30,709 bases of DNA from an uncultured Slackia sp. (GTDB lineage: Bacteria > Actinomycetota > Coriobacteriia > Coriobacteriales > Eggerthellaceae): NCBI GenBank assembly GCA_934646845.1, contig CAKUEV010000003.1, forward strand, positions 1 through 30,709, read 5' to 3'. This document shows positions 22,651-29,487 of the stretch, in pieces. The position numbers were made by a program, and so were the translations under genes. Position 1 is the first letter of the stretch; each line of letters opens with the position of its first letter. The notes below the pieces were generated by a model. That model was not told the origin of the DNA. It saw only the letters and a list, made by a program, of their open reading frames with translations, and ran no database searches.

Positions 22651-24204
22651 TTAAGCAAGGTTTTCAGCGATTGCTTCACCCGTAAGGCGGCCCATTGACA
22701 GCCCAACGGAATTCGAGCAATGGCGCACGAAGCTGCGGTTGTACATGAATCGATGCGTGAGCTCGCCAATCGCCCACAAGCCATCGATGGCGTTGCCGGC
22801 ATCATCGATAACTCGGCAGTCGCTGTCCGTTTTCAAGCCTCCCATAGTCGTGACATACGAAGGAACATAGCTCACGAGGTAGTAGGGACCCTCACCGTAC
22901 GCAACCGCCTTTTCAACAGACTTTCCGTATTCGTCCTCAGCAGAACCTTCGGCGAATGCCTGATACGAAGCGAAGGTTTCGACAAGCGCCGCGGCGCCCG
23001 CCGCCGATGCGAGGTCGTCAATGGTGTCGGCTTTAACAATATCTCCAGTCGAAATGCCCTTCTCAAGAATCTCGCACGCCTCGGCATTCGTGCTATCGAA
23101 AAGCGCATAATACGGAGCCGCGTCGTGATCCGCCATGCTCGAGGCGAGCAGGATTCCCGGGCCAGCCTCGTTGACGAAACGCTTACCCTGGGCGTCAACG
23201 AGCATCTTGCTCGCAACCCCGCCACCCTCGAGGGGTTTGGTCGACATAGACATATCAACGAGCGACGCGAAAGAAGGATTTGCCTCGGTAAGCTTCCTTG
23301 AGGGCATGATATTGAAAGGAATCACCCAGCAATCGTTATAAAGCGCTGCCCCCACAGCCTTGCCCATGGTAATGCCGTCTCCGGTGTTCATCGCATTGCC
23401 CAAATACTGGAAACCGATTTTTTCGACCGAAGGAACAAACTCGTTGAGATAGTCGACGCTTCCGCCAAAACCACCGCATGCAAGAACCGTCGCTTTCGCC
23501 GCAACGGTCTTAGTTTTACCGTTCGACTGCAAAACGACGCCCGTAACCTTGCCATCTTCGGCTACCAGCTCGGTCGCCTCATGCTCAAGCAGAATTTCGA
23601 CGCCCGCGTCTTCCAAAGCCGCGGTCATCTTCTCGGTAATGAGCTGACCAGCAGCCTTCGAGGCATCAGCGCTCGTATCCGGCCATACGGTATCTGTCCC
23701 AACCTTCTCTTTAGTGAACGACTGAATGAAATCGATTCCCGTTTTCTCAACCCAGTTCACCGTCTCGCAACTCGCTTGCATGAGCGCTTTCACGCGATCG
23801 TAATCGGGGTAGGGCGCATCGATTTTGCCAGTCTCAGTTGCCTTCTTGAAACGGGCGAGGAACTCATCCATAGTGTCGGTCGTTTCGGAAACGAACTGCC
23901 AGAATTCTTCGTTTTCGACGCCTTGATAAATCGAAACGTTGCCCTTCGAAGTCTGGAACGAAATGCCCAAAGTCGGCGACTTCTCTACGAGCACGACTTT
24001 CGCGCCATTTTGGGCAGCGGCAAGCGCGCACGCCTCACCAGCAAGGCCCGACCCGATAACCGCAATATCGGTTTCAATAATCTCGCCTTTTGGTTTTTCC
24101 TCATCGGCTTGCTTCGAGGCGGCACCTGAACATCCCGCCAAAGCAAAACTTCCGCCAAGAATCGCAGCACCCGCGCAGAACGACCTACGGTTGATAGTTT
24201 TCAT
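22651..24204 (-). CDS. Tat-exported FAD-dependent reductase lipoprotein (fumarate/urocanate reductase superfamily), 2
   Basis: 517-residue relative of the other flavoprotein, but clearly diverged. The signal region has NRRSFC (residues 5-10), a hydrophobic core and a lipobox LAGCS (Cys25), predicting a Tat lipoprotein. FAD motif: AVIGSGLAGEACALAA (residues ~48-63) with VLVEKS. GNAMNTGDGITMGKAVGAAL near residue 285 is typical of the superfamily. After GKRFVNE comes AGPGI, so the proton-donor Arg position of fumarate reductases is not conserved. VTTMGG replaces HHTMGG, and the C-terminal substrate region reads NRSFVRHCSNS. A different substrate from both fumarate and flavoprotein 1 is likely. 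There is no FMN-binding or haem segment. A GGAGG ribosome site precedes the start at 24204, and the shared 20-mer lies 71 bases upstream. Confidence 0.88.
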   Translation of the reverse strand: MKTINRRSFCAGAAILGGSFALAGCSGAASKQADEEKPKGEIIETDIAVIGSGLAGEACALAAAQNGAKVVLVEKSPTLGISFQTSKGNVSIYQGVENEEFWQFVSETTDTMDEFLARFKKATETGKIDAPYPDYDRVKALMQASCETVNWVEKTGIDFIQSFTKEKVGTDTVWPDTSADASKAAGQLITEKMTAALEDAGVEILLEHEATELVAEDGKVTGVVLQSNGKTKTVAAKATVLACGGFGGSVDYLNEFVPSVEKIGFQYLGNAMNTGDGITMGKAVGAALYNDCWVIPFNIMPSRKLTEANPSFASLVDMSMSTKPLEGGGVASKMLVDAQGKRFVNEAGPGILLASSMADHDAAPYYALFDSTNAEACEILEKGISTGDIVKADTIDDLASAAGAAALVETFASYQAFAEGSAEDEYGKSVEKAVAYGEGPYYLVSYVPSYVTTMGGLKTDSDCRVIDDAGNAIDGLWAIGELTHRFMYNRSFVRHCSNSVGLSMGRLTGEAIAENLA

Positions 24205-24249
24205 TTTCCCTCCTCCTTATATGCGGCATTCGACCAGCCGCGCAGCTTT

Positions 24250-24255
24250 ATGATG
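24250..24255 (-). promoter_or_regulatory. Weak -10-like hexamer of flavoprotein 2
   Basis: CATCAT on the minus strand lies 20 bases downstream of the shared 20-mer and would start transcription near 24243, placing the 20-mer centre near -42. It matches TATAAT at 4 of 6 positions, so alone it is weak. Its support is the parallel geometry at flavoprotein 1. Confidence 0.35.
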
Positions 24256-24275
24256 CCCGAAACGCGCGAAAACCT

Positions 24276-24295
24276 TGTCGCACGAAAAGAATGAG
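24276..24295 (-). promoter_or_regulatory. 20-bp shared upstream element, copy 2 (candidate LuxR-regulator site)
   Basis: Read on the minus strand this is CTCATTCTTTTCGTGCGACA, identical over 20 bases to 19320-19339, with flanks that differ on both sides. It lies 71 bases before the start at 24204, against 67 for copy 1, in the same orientation relative to its gene. The remaining intergenic DNA (24296-24489) shows no gene or recognisable structured element. Confidence 0.75.
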
Positions 24296-24489
24296 CAGAC
24301 CAGAAAGCCTAGGTAACGAATAGGAACAGCATGAAGAACGAAGAATCTCGGTGCAGTATCAAGCCAGGCAATGAGCGCATTCTGAATTCCATTCGTTGTT
24401 GGGTTCGGACGAAGAGGGAGGCCGCCGCACGATTCAAATCGTTCTCGAAAAAGAATATGTTTGCTGGTCAAATTTCTTATTTTGGCTTC

Positions 24490-24518
24490 TTCAAAATAGC
24501 GTGGTGGAGTGCTATTTT
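24490..24518 (+). promoter_or_regulatory. Predicted promoter of the NCS2 permease gene
   Basis: TTCAAA (24490-24495) and TATTTT (24513-24518) are spaced by 17 bases in a distinctly AT-rich patch, about 30 bases before the ribosome site. No purine riboswitch core is recognised in the leader. Confidence 0.4.
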
Positions 24519-24551
24519 CTTCTCTTAATGTGTTTTCAGAAAGGGATGCCA

Positions 24552-26045
24552 ATGACAGACGAAAAACAGGAGGTCGCGCCGCAGGCTCAAGTGGAAGAGC
24601 CCGCGGGCGAATCTCCGAAAGAGACCCCCGAGAAAACGAGGTCGCTCGGCGTATTCTCGTTCGAGGGCGACATGCCGCTCGCGCAAGCAATCCCCTTGGG
24701 CTTGCAGCATGTTCTGGCGATGTTCGTGGGCAATCTAACGCCGCTGCTTATCGTGACGAGCGCGTGCGGATTGGCCGGCGCCGAATTCGCTGACGTGCAG
24801 CTTTCTCTGCTGCAAAACGCCATGTGGATTGCGGGCGTCGTAACCCTCATCCAGCTTTTCGGCATTGGCCCGGTCGGCGGCAAGGTGCCCATCATCATGG
24901 GCACGTCTTCGGGCTTCATCGGCGTGTTTAACTCGGTGGCCGCATCGATGGGCGGCGGCCTTATCGCCTACGGCGCCATCATGGGCGCATCGCTCATCGG
25001 TGGTTTGTTTGAGGCCGTTTTGGGCTTCTTCTTGAAGCCCCTGCGTCGTTTCTTCCCGGCAGTCGTGACAGGCACCGTCGTGCTCTCCATCGGCCTGAGC
25101 CTTATCAGCGTCGGCGTGAACGCCTTCGGCGGCGGCAACACCGCGCCCGACTTCGGATCGTTCGAGAATCTGTGCCTGGCGCTCATCGTGCTTATCGTCA
25201 TTCTCGCCGTGAAGCATGCGACCACGGGCTTCGTGAGCGCTTCTTCCATTTTGGCTGGCATTATCGTGGGCTACGTCGTCGCCGGCATCATGGGCCTAGT
25301 GCTTCCTACGACCGGCGTAACCGCCGATGGCGTGGAATACACAAAAGCATGGGTTCTGAACTGGGACAAAGTTGCTGCGGCGTCATGGTTCGCCATTCCG
25401 AATCTATTGCCCGTTATGCCCGTTTTCGACATGCGCGCCATCGCGCCTGTGCTGGTGATGTTCATCGTTACCGCCGTCGAAACCGTCGGTGACATTTCGG
25501 GCGTCACGCAAGGCGGCATGAACCGCGAGGCTACCGACAAAGAGCTTTCCGGCGGCGTTATGTGCGACGGCTTGGGCTCGTCACTCGCTGCCATGTTCGG
25601 CGTGCTGCCGAACACTTCATTCAGCCAGAACGTCGGCCTGGTCGCAATGACCAAAATGGTCAACCGCAAGGCCCTGGCCTGCGGCGCCGTATTCCTGATT
25701 CTGTGCGGCTTGTGCCCGAAGCTCGGTGCCGTGGTCTCCATCATGCCCCAGTCGGTTCTCGGCGGCGCAGCCGTTATGATGTTCGCCTCCATCGTGGTGA
25801 GCGGCATTCAGCTGATTACGCGCGAGCCCCTTACGCCGCGCAACCTGAGCATCGTCTCGGTGGCGCTTGGCTTGGGCTACGGCATTGGCGCGAACCCCGC
25901 CGTGTTGGCCGGTTCGCCCGAGTTCGTTGGCCTGATCTTCGGCGGCTCTGGCATCGTCGCCGCAGCTGCGGTCGCGATCATTTTGAACATCGTGCTTCCA
26001 AAAGACGAAAACGAGAAAACGCCCGAGAAGGACGCGAACGCTTAA
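24552..26045 (+). CDS. NCS2 family purine permease (xanthine/urate type)
   Basis: 497-residue nucleobase transporter of the NCS2 family. ATG 24552 is chosen because AAAGGG is spaced 6 bases before it; the ATG at 24546 directly abuts that site. The N-terminal ~45 residues are polar and Glu/Pro-rich. Then follow PLGLQHVLAMFVGNLTPLLIV (helix 1 with the conserved QH), the PIIMGTSSGFIG segment, and AVETVGDISGVTQGG with the substrate-binding Glu. NTSFSQNVGLVAMTKMVNR follows near residue 365. The QNVGLV form is typical of the xanthine/uric acid branch (XanPQ, UacT, PbuX) rather than uracil carriers. About 14 hydrophobic segments are present. The molybdenum hydroxylase operon 2 kb downstream makes xanthine-like substrates plausible. 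It ends before a strong hairpin. Confidence 0.92.
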   Translation: MTDEKQEVAPQAQVEEPAGESPKETPEKTRSLGVFSFEGDMPLAQAIPLGLQHVLAMFVGNLTPLLIVTSACGLAGAEFADVQLSLLQNAMWIAGVVTLIQLFGIGPVGGKVPIIMGTSSGFIGVFNSVAASMGGGLIAYGAIMGASLIGGLFEAVLGFFLKPLRRFFPAVVTGTVVLSIGLSLISVGVNAFGGGNTAPDFGSFENLCLALIVLIVILAVKHATTGFVSASSILAGIIVGYVVAGIMGLVLPTTGVTADGVEYTKAWVLNWDKVAAASWFAIPNLLPVMPVFDMRAIAPVLVMFIVTAVETVGDISGVTQGGMNREATDKELSGGVMCDGLGSSLAAMFGVLPNTSFSQNVGLVAMTKMVNRKALACGAVFLILCGLCPKLGAVVSIMPQSVLGGAAVMMFASIVVSGIQLITREPLTPRNLSIVSVALGLGYGIGANPAVLAGSPEFVGLIFGGSGIVAAAAVAIILNIVLPKDENEKTPEKDANA

Positions 26046-26113
26046 CGAGCTAAACGAGCGGCTCAAGGTTGGCATTCGGACTTTTGGCTCGAATCGTTCT
26101 TGTACATCCAAAC

Positions 26114-26159
26114 GAACGGCCTCCTGTTTCTTCCCTCAAGAGACAGGAGGCCGTTCTTT
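26114..26159 (+). terminator. Intrinsic terminator after the NCS2 permease
   Basis: A 19-bp stem (GAACGGCCTCCTGTTTCTT with AAGAGACAGGAGGCCGTTC, one G-U) and loop CCCTC are followed by TTTG. The stem is exceptionally long for this window. Confidence 0.85.
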
Positions 26160-26215
26160 GGTGCCTGGTCGAAACGCGAACGATAGAACGGCCCATCCCA
26201 ACCGTGACATCATCC

Positions 26216-26418
26216 CTGGCCTATAGGACAAAAGGCATGTCTGTCCTAGGGACATCCGCGCAGGCCAATGCTTTTTTGTTCGCTTAAATTCGTCGGCCGA
26301 ATCTGGCTTATAGGGCAAAAAGTGTGCCTCATTTAGGGGCATCGGCGCAGGTCGATGCCCCTTTCTCGTTCGTTTAAATTCGTCGGCCCTATTTAAGCAC
26401 TCGGACAAAATGCGTGTC
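26216..26418 (+). repeat. Imperfect tandem repeat, ~87-bp period, about 2.3 copies
   Basis: Copy 1 is 26216-26298 and copy 2 is 26303-26388, both beginning CTGGC-TATAGG-CAAAA and ending TTAAATTCGTCGGCC. A partial third copy runs to about 26418. Each copy contains a small hairpin: GGACA/TGTCC in copies 1 and 3, and GGGCA/TGCCT in copy 2. The changed base pair is compensated. Copy 2 also has GGGGCATCG/CGATGCCCC followed by TTTCT. Confidence 0.75.
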
Positions 26419-26478
26419 CACGCGTCCATTGTCACCACACCTGCCCGAGCAGGCTGTTCGCACCCAACCTCGTTGCCG

Positions 26479-26629
26479 CTGCTCGATTAGGCTTTTCGTC
26501 CCCATCCTCATTCTGCTTGATCGTTCGTCCTTTCCACATCCACCCTCATCACGCTTGCTTGTTCGTTCTTTTCTGCATTCGCCCTTATTGCATTTGCCTA
26601 GTCAGGCCCTTCCGCGCCCGTTTCCACAA
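26479..26629 (+). repeat. Degenerate tandem repeat, ~39-bp period, about four copies
   Basis: Units at 26479-26512 (34 bp), 26513-26551, 26552-26590 and 26591-26629 share a pattern of CTGCTTG-TCGTTC-TCCTTTCC-CATCC-CCCTCAT, with heavy drift in the last unit. On the plus strand they read as 13-codon Ser/Leu/Pro-rich repeats. No start, ribosome site or known family supports coding. Confidence 0.5.
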
Positions 26630-26954
26630 CGTTTCCCACAAATCCCTCCACAACAAGCCCGGTCGGGACAACGTAGCTCAAACCATGTCCCGATTTTGCT
26701 AAGAATGGCAGAGATTTGCGGTTGTGAACGGTCATAGCGACCCGAAAAGGCCCCGAAGACGCTTCACTTTTACAAAACCCCAGGTCACGATCTACTGAAA
26801 AAGAAAACAGTGCGTTCCTCATCGTGCACATCCGCAAATTTGTGCCAAAGAGTTGACAATTCGGACCAAATATCAAGCAGGAGCAAATTGCTCAAGAAGG
26901 CGCCAACGGCAGACTCGAAGTAAACGCAGAGTAAGCACGGAGAGAAGAGGGGGA

Positions 26955-27057
26955 CGCCCATCATCGGGTCAAAAAGCACAATAGAACACCCGGCCGAAAC
27001 ATCTAGTCAAGTGGCACAACAGGACACCCGGCTGGAACACATGCCTAGAACACCCGG
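26955..27057 (+). repeat. Imperfect tandem repeat, ~38-bp period, 2.7 copies
   Basis: Units at 26955-26993 and 26994-27031 share CATC--GTCAA---GCACAA-AG-ACACCCGG, and a shortened unit at 27032-27057 ends AGAACACCCGG. The array ends about 40 bases from the 3' end of the MocA-like gene on the opposite strand. Confidence 0.65.
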
Positions 27058-27094
27058 TGGAACGCTCAGGCAAAATCAGCGCGCCGAAAAAGCG

Positions 27095-28108
27095 TTAGCG
27101 CGGCAAACCTGCACTGCCGCAGCGCGCAAGATGCATCTGCAGCTGCTGCAGATCGTCGCGCGTATCCACATCGAACAACTCCCATTCACTTGAAACCTCG
27201 ATGGTTCGCACGCATTCCGCATGCGCTTTCGCCACGAAACCGCCGCCCTTGCCATGCGGAAGCGAACGAAGCTCCTCGAAGGCCCACGAAGGAAAAAGCA
27301 CGGGCGCGCCCGGCACACCATTGAAACTCGTGCGCCAAATATATCCGACGGCATTGTAATCACGATCAACCCCAGTAAGGCGACCCTTCGTGCTGGCAGC
27401 GCCAGTTGCACTATCTTCTGGAAAACCAGATTGCGAAATGCCAAACGCTGCAAGGCCTCTTTCCCCGGAGCCCCTTTCCGGAAAGGGCTCTTCCACGAGC
27501 GCGCCATTTACGGAGTTGCTCTTGAGAAGAGCATGTTTCGAGAACACGCCCTTCGCGAAGCATCCTTCTGTGGAATCAAGCCCCGCACCAGCAGCATCGC
27601 ACAGCACGACATCGGTAGTATCGCGCCCTACAGCGTTGCCCCCCGCGGCATTTGCAGCGCCGCCCTCAGCAACATCTGCAACGCCGTTCTCCACACCATC
27701 GCACCCCACGGCACCAGCAGCACTGCTCCCCGCGGCATCGCGTTCCGCGGCACGAAGAAGCGCGGCGATGCTGGCCGCGCGAATAAGCGGCTGGTCGCCC
27801 TGGACGAACGTGACCGTATCGCACCCGTCCATGGCCTCCATGCCCAATCGCACCGTGTCGTTTCTGCCAGGCTCTTCATGCAAAATCGCCTGCGCGCCCA
27901 GCGTTTCGCACAACGCAGCCACATCGGCATGGCGCGTAACCACCACACGCTGGTCGAATAAACCATCGGTTGCTCCCACAACATGGCCGACCAGCGGTGC
28001 GCCGCAAAGCTCAACCATGAGTTTATTGCCCCCGAAACGCGCCCCCACGCCCGATGCCATAACGATGCATCCGTGCTTCAATGTGCGGTTGTCGGCAGCG
28101 TGTGACAT
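27095..28108 (-). CDS. MocA-like molybdenum cofactor cytidylyltransferase with large internal insertion
   Basis: MobA-like NTP transferase, 337 residues. MocA relatives (about 190-200 residues) attach CMP to molybdopterin for xanthine dehydrogenase-type enzymes. N-terminal signature: CIVMASGVGARFGGNKLM (residues ~14-31). FVQGDQPLI (~101-109) supplies the metal-binding Asp. The C-terminal part has FNGVPGAPVLFPSWAFEEL (~262-280), LPHGKGGGF and FDVDTRDDL. Between SIAALLRAA and IWRTSFNG, residues ~122-260 are a Gly/Ala/Ser-rich low-complexity region of which only about 20-25 residues are expected, so roughly 115 are extra. The gene diverges from the molybdenum hydroxylase operon 84 bases away, which supports a cofactor role. 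The ribosome site is weak (AAAGGC). It is convergent with the repeat island. Confidence 0.82.
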   Translation of the reverse strand: MSHAADNRTLKHGCIVMASGVGARFGGNKLMVELCGAPLVGHVVGATDGLFDQRVVVTRHADVAALCETLGAQAILHEEPGRNDTVRLGMEAMDGCDTVTFVQGDQPLIRAASIAALLRAAERDAAGSSAAGAVGCDGVENGVADVAEGGAANAAGGNAVGRDTTDVVLCDAAGAGLDSTEGCFAKGVFSKHALLKSNSVNGALVEEPFPERGSGERGLAAFGISQSGFPEDSATGAASTKGRLTGVDRDYNAVGYIWRTSFNGVPGAPVLFPSWAFEELRSLPHGKGGGFVAKAHAECVRTIEVSSEWELFDVDTRDDLQQLQMHLARCGSAGLPR

Positions 28109-28152
28109 AGTGGCATTCGCCTTTGCAAATTCGATGGTTGAACAAGCGCGAT

Positions 28153-28182
28153 TTGAGAATTAATCGCAGGCCACAGTATAAT
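28153..28182 (+). promoter_or_regulatory. Predicted promoter giving a near-leaderless molybdenum hydroxylase transcript
   Basis: TTGAGA (28153-28158) and a perfect TATAAT (28177-28182) are spaced by 18 bases. The ATG at 28193 is only 10 bases beyond, so the 5' leader would be about 4 bases, and no Shine-Dalgarno is present. On the opposite strand TATACT (28175-28180) overlaps the same -10 and may serve the divergent MocA-like gene. Confidence 0.65.
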
Positions 28183-28192
28183 ATTCAAGACT

Positions 28193-29014
28193 ATGCCAAC
28201 CTCAATTAACGGGGCGAGAAACATTATTACCTTCCAAAAATACGAGCGCCCGCAAAGCCTCGAAGAGGCCTGGGAGCTCAACCAAAAAAAGCGCAACCGC
28301 ATCGTCGCCGGCACCATGTGGATGAAGATGGGCAACCACTCCTTCGGCACGGCCATCGACCTGTGCGATTTGGGCCTGAACGAAATCGAAGAGACCGACG
28401 AGGAATTCCGCATTGGAGCCATGGTCACCCTGCGCCAAATGGAAAAGCACTCCGGCCTCGCCGCCTATTCCTGCGGCGCGGTTGAAACTGCATTCAAAGA
28501 CATCGTGGGCGTGCAGTTCCGCAATGGCGCAACACTCGGCGGAAGTCTGTGGCGCCGCATGGGCTTTTCCGACATTCTCACCGTGTTCCTCGCCATGGAC
28601 AGCTTCGTCGAACTCTACAAAGGCGGCATCGTGCCCTTGGAAGAATTCGCGCGCATGCCTTACGACAAAGACGTGCTCGTGCAGCTCATCGTGAAGAAGC
28701 AGCCGGGTGCGTTCGCGTACCAAGCCGTGCGCAAGCAGCGCACCGATATTCCTTCACTGAACTGCGCGGCGGCCCAGGTGATGGGCGAGTGGCGAGTCGT
28801 TGTGGGCTCGCGTCCCGCGCGCGCCGTCGTACTGCGCGATGAGCAGAGAATTCTCGTAAACGGCATCACCGAGGAAAGCGCCGCCGCGTTCGCCGACTAC
28901 GCCGCCAGCGCCGTAACCGTTTCGGGCAACATGTGGGGCAGCGCCGAATACCGCCGCGCGCTCGTGCCCGTGCTTACGCGCCGCGCGCTTCTTGCTCTGA
29001 AAGAGGTGCTGTAA
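28193..29014 (+). CDS. Molybdenum hydroxylase FAD-binding subunit
   Basis: 273-residue FAD-binding subunit of a xanthine dehydrogenase-family molybdenum hydroxylase (CoxM/XdhB type), passing electrons from the 2Fe-2S centres to the acceptor. RPQSLEEAWEL near residue 20 leads into KRNRIVAGTMWMKMG (first FAD loop, replacing the usual AGGTDL-type motif). IDLCDLGLNEIEE and RIGAMVTLRQME follow (residues ~60-85), then VQFRNGATLGGSL (residues ~105-117), the second FAD-contact motif. The C-terminal part is a CO dehydrogenase flavoprotein-like domain. No 4Fe-4S insertion is seen. The start is nearly leaderless: ATG 28193 with no ribosome site. The stop overlaps the next ATG by one base (TAATG). Confidence 0.87.
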   Translation: MPTSINGARNIITFQKYERPQSLEEAWELNQKKRNRIVAGTMWMKMGNHSFGTAIDLCDLGLNEIEETDEEFRIGAMVTLRQMEKHSGLAAYSCGAVETAFKDIVGVQFRNGATLGGSLWRRMGFSDILTVFLAMDSFVELYKGGIVPLEEFARMPYDKDVLVQLIVKKQPGAFAYQAVRKQRTDIPSLNCAAAQVMGEWRVVVGSRPARAVVLRDEQRILVNGITEESAAAFADYAASAVTVSGNMWGSAEYRRALVPVLTRRALLALKEVL

Positions 29015-29487
29015 TGGAAATCAAAATCAAGCTGAACGGAACCATGGTTTCCGATGACGTTGCCGCCGACACGCTCCTCATCGATTTCGTGCGCGCGCAT
29101 GGCTGCTTCAGCGTGAAACGCGGCTGCGAAACCTCGAGCTGCGGTTTGTGCACCGTGCTCATGGACGACGAACCCGTGCTTTCGTGCTCCACGCTCGCGG
29201 CGCGCGCCAACGGCCGCAGCGTGTACACGCTCGAAGGTCTGCAGGAGGAAGCGTCGGAATTCGTCGGCTTCATCGCCGACCAAGGCGCCGAGCAGTGCGG
29301 TTTTTGCAACCCCGGATTCGTCATGAACACCATCGCGTTGCTGCGCGAAAACCCCGACCCCACCGATGAGGAAATTCTCGCCTACCTCAGCGGCAACCTG
29401 TGCCGCTGCTCGGGCTACGAAGGCCAACTGCGCGGCATTCGCGCCTTCCTGAACAGCAAGAATGCGGAAGGGGCCAGCCATGAATAA
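29014..29487 (+). CDS. Molybdenum hydroxylase 2Fe-2S subunit
   Basis: 157-residue small subunit with two [2Fe-2S] clusters, of the CoxS/XdhC type. The N-terminal plant-ferredoxin-like cluster is in RGCETSSCGLCTVLMDD with a further Cys in LSCSTLA (residues ~40-65). The C-terminal helical domain has QCGFCNPGFVMN (residue ~98) and NLCRCSGYEGQ (residue ~130). All eight cysteines are present. The GCETSSCGLCTV form, rather than GCGEGDCGACTV, is familiar from molybdenum hydroxylases of anaerobic Firmicutes (knowledge, not proof of substrate). ATG 29014 overlaps the previous stop and is preceded by AGAGGTG. The 3' end overlaps the next gene by 8 bases, so the three subunits are translationally coupled. 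Confidence 0.93.
   Translation: MEIKIKLNGTMVSDDVAADTLLIDFVRAHGCFSVKRGCETSSCGLCTVLMDDEPVLSCSTLAARANGRSVYTLEGLQEEASEFVGFIADQGAEQCGFCNPGFVMNTIALLRENPDPTDEEILAYLSGNLCRCSGYEGQLRGIRAFLNSKNAEGASHE

Larger units (their letters stand above)
26160..27094. other. Non-coding island with degenerate tandem repeats
   Basis: 935 bases without a supportable gene. Reading frames of 60-107 codons occur on both strands, but none has a ribosome site with family-like sequence, and several simply translate the repeats. Three repeat sets lie here: ~87-bp units, ~39-bp units and ~38-bp units. Between them, TCGGGACA (26663-26670) can pair with TGTCCCGA (26686-26693) before TTTT, resembling a terminator. TTGACA at 26852 has no good -10 at normal spacing. 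The island could be decayed mobile or intergenic repeat DNA, or host structured RNA. Confidence 0.6.

Noticed and set aside
24205..24551. Purine riboswitch before the NCS2 permease
   Set aside because: The conserved core of purine riboswitches is not recognisable in the leader; only promoter-like hexamers are seen.
26136..26438. 100-codon minus-strand frame with an internal protein repeat (ADEFKRT)
   Set aside because: The repeated peptide is just the translation of the 87-bp DNA repeat and the terminator hairpin; there is no independent sign of coding.
26598..26876. 92-codon minus-strand frame in the non-coding island
   Set aside because: No convincing ribosome site and no recognisable motif. 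It partly covers the 39-bp repeats. It could be part of a dispersed repeat but cannot be supported as a gene.
26479..27057. CRISPR array
   Set aside because: The repeats are adjacent and imperfect with no unique spacers of constant length, and no cas gene is present.
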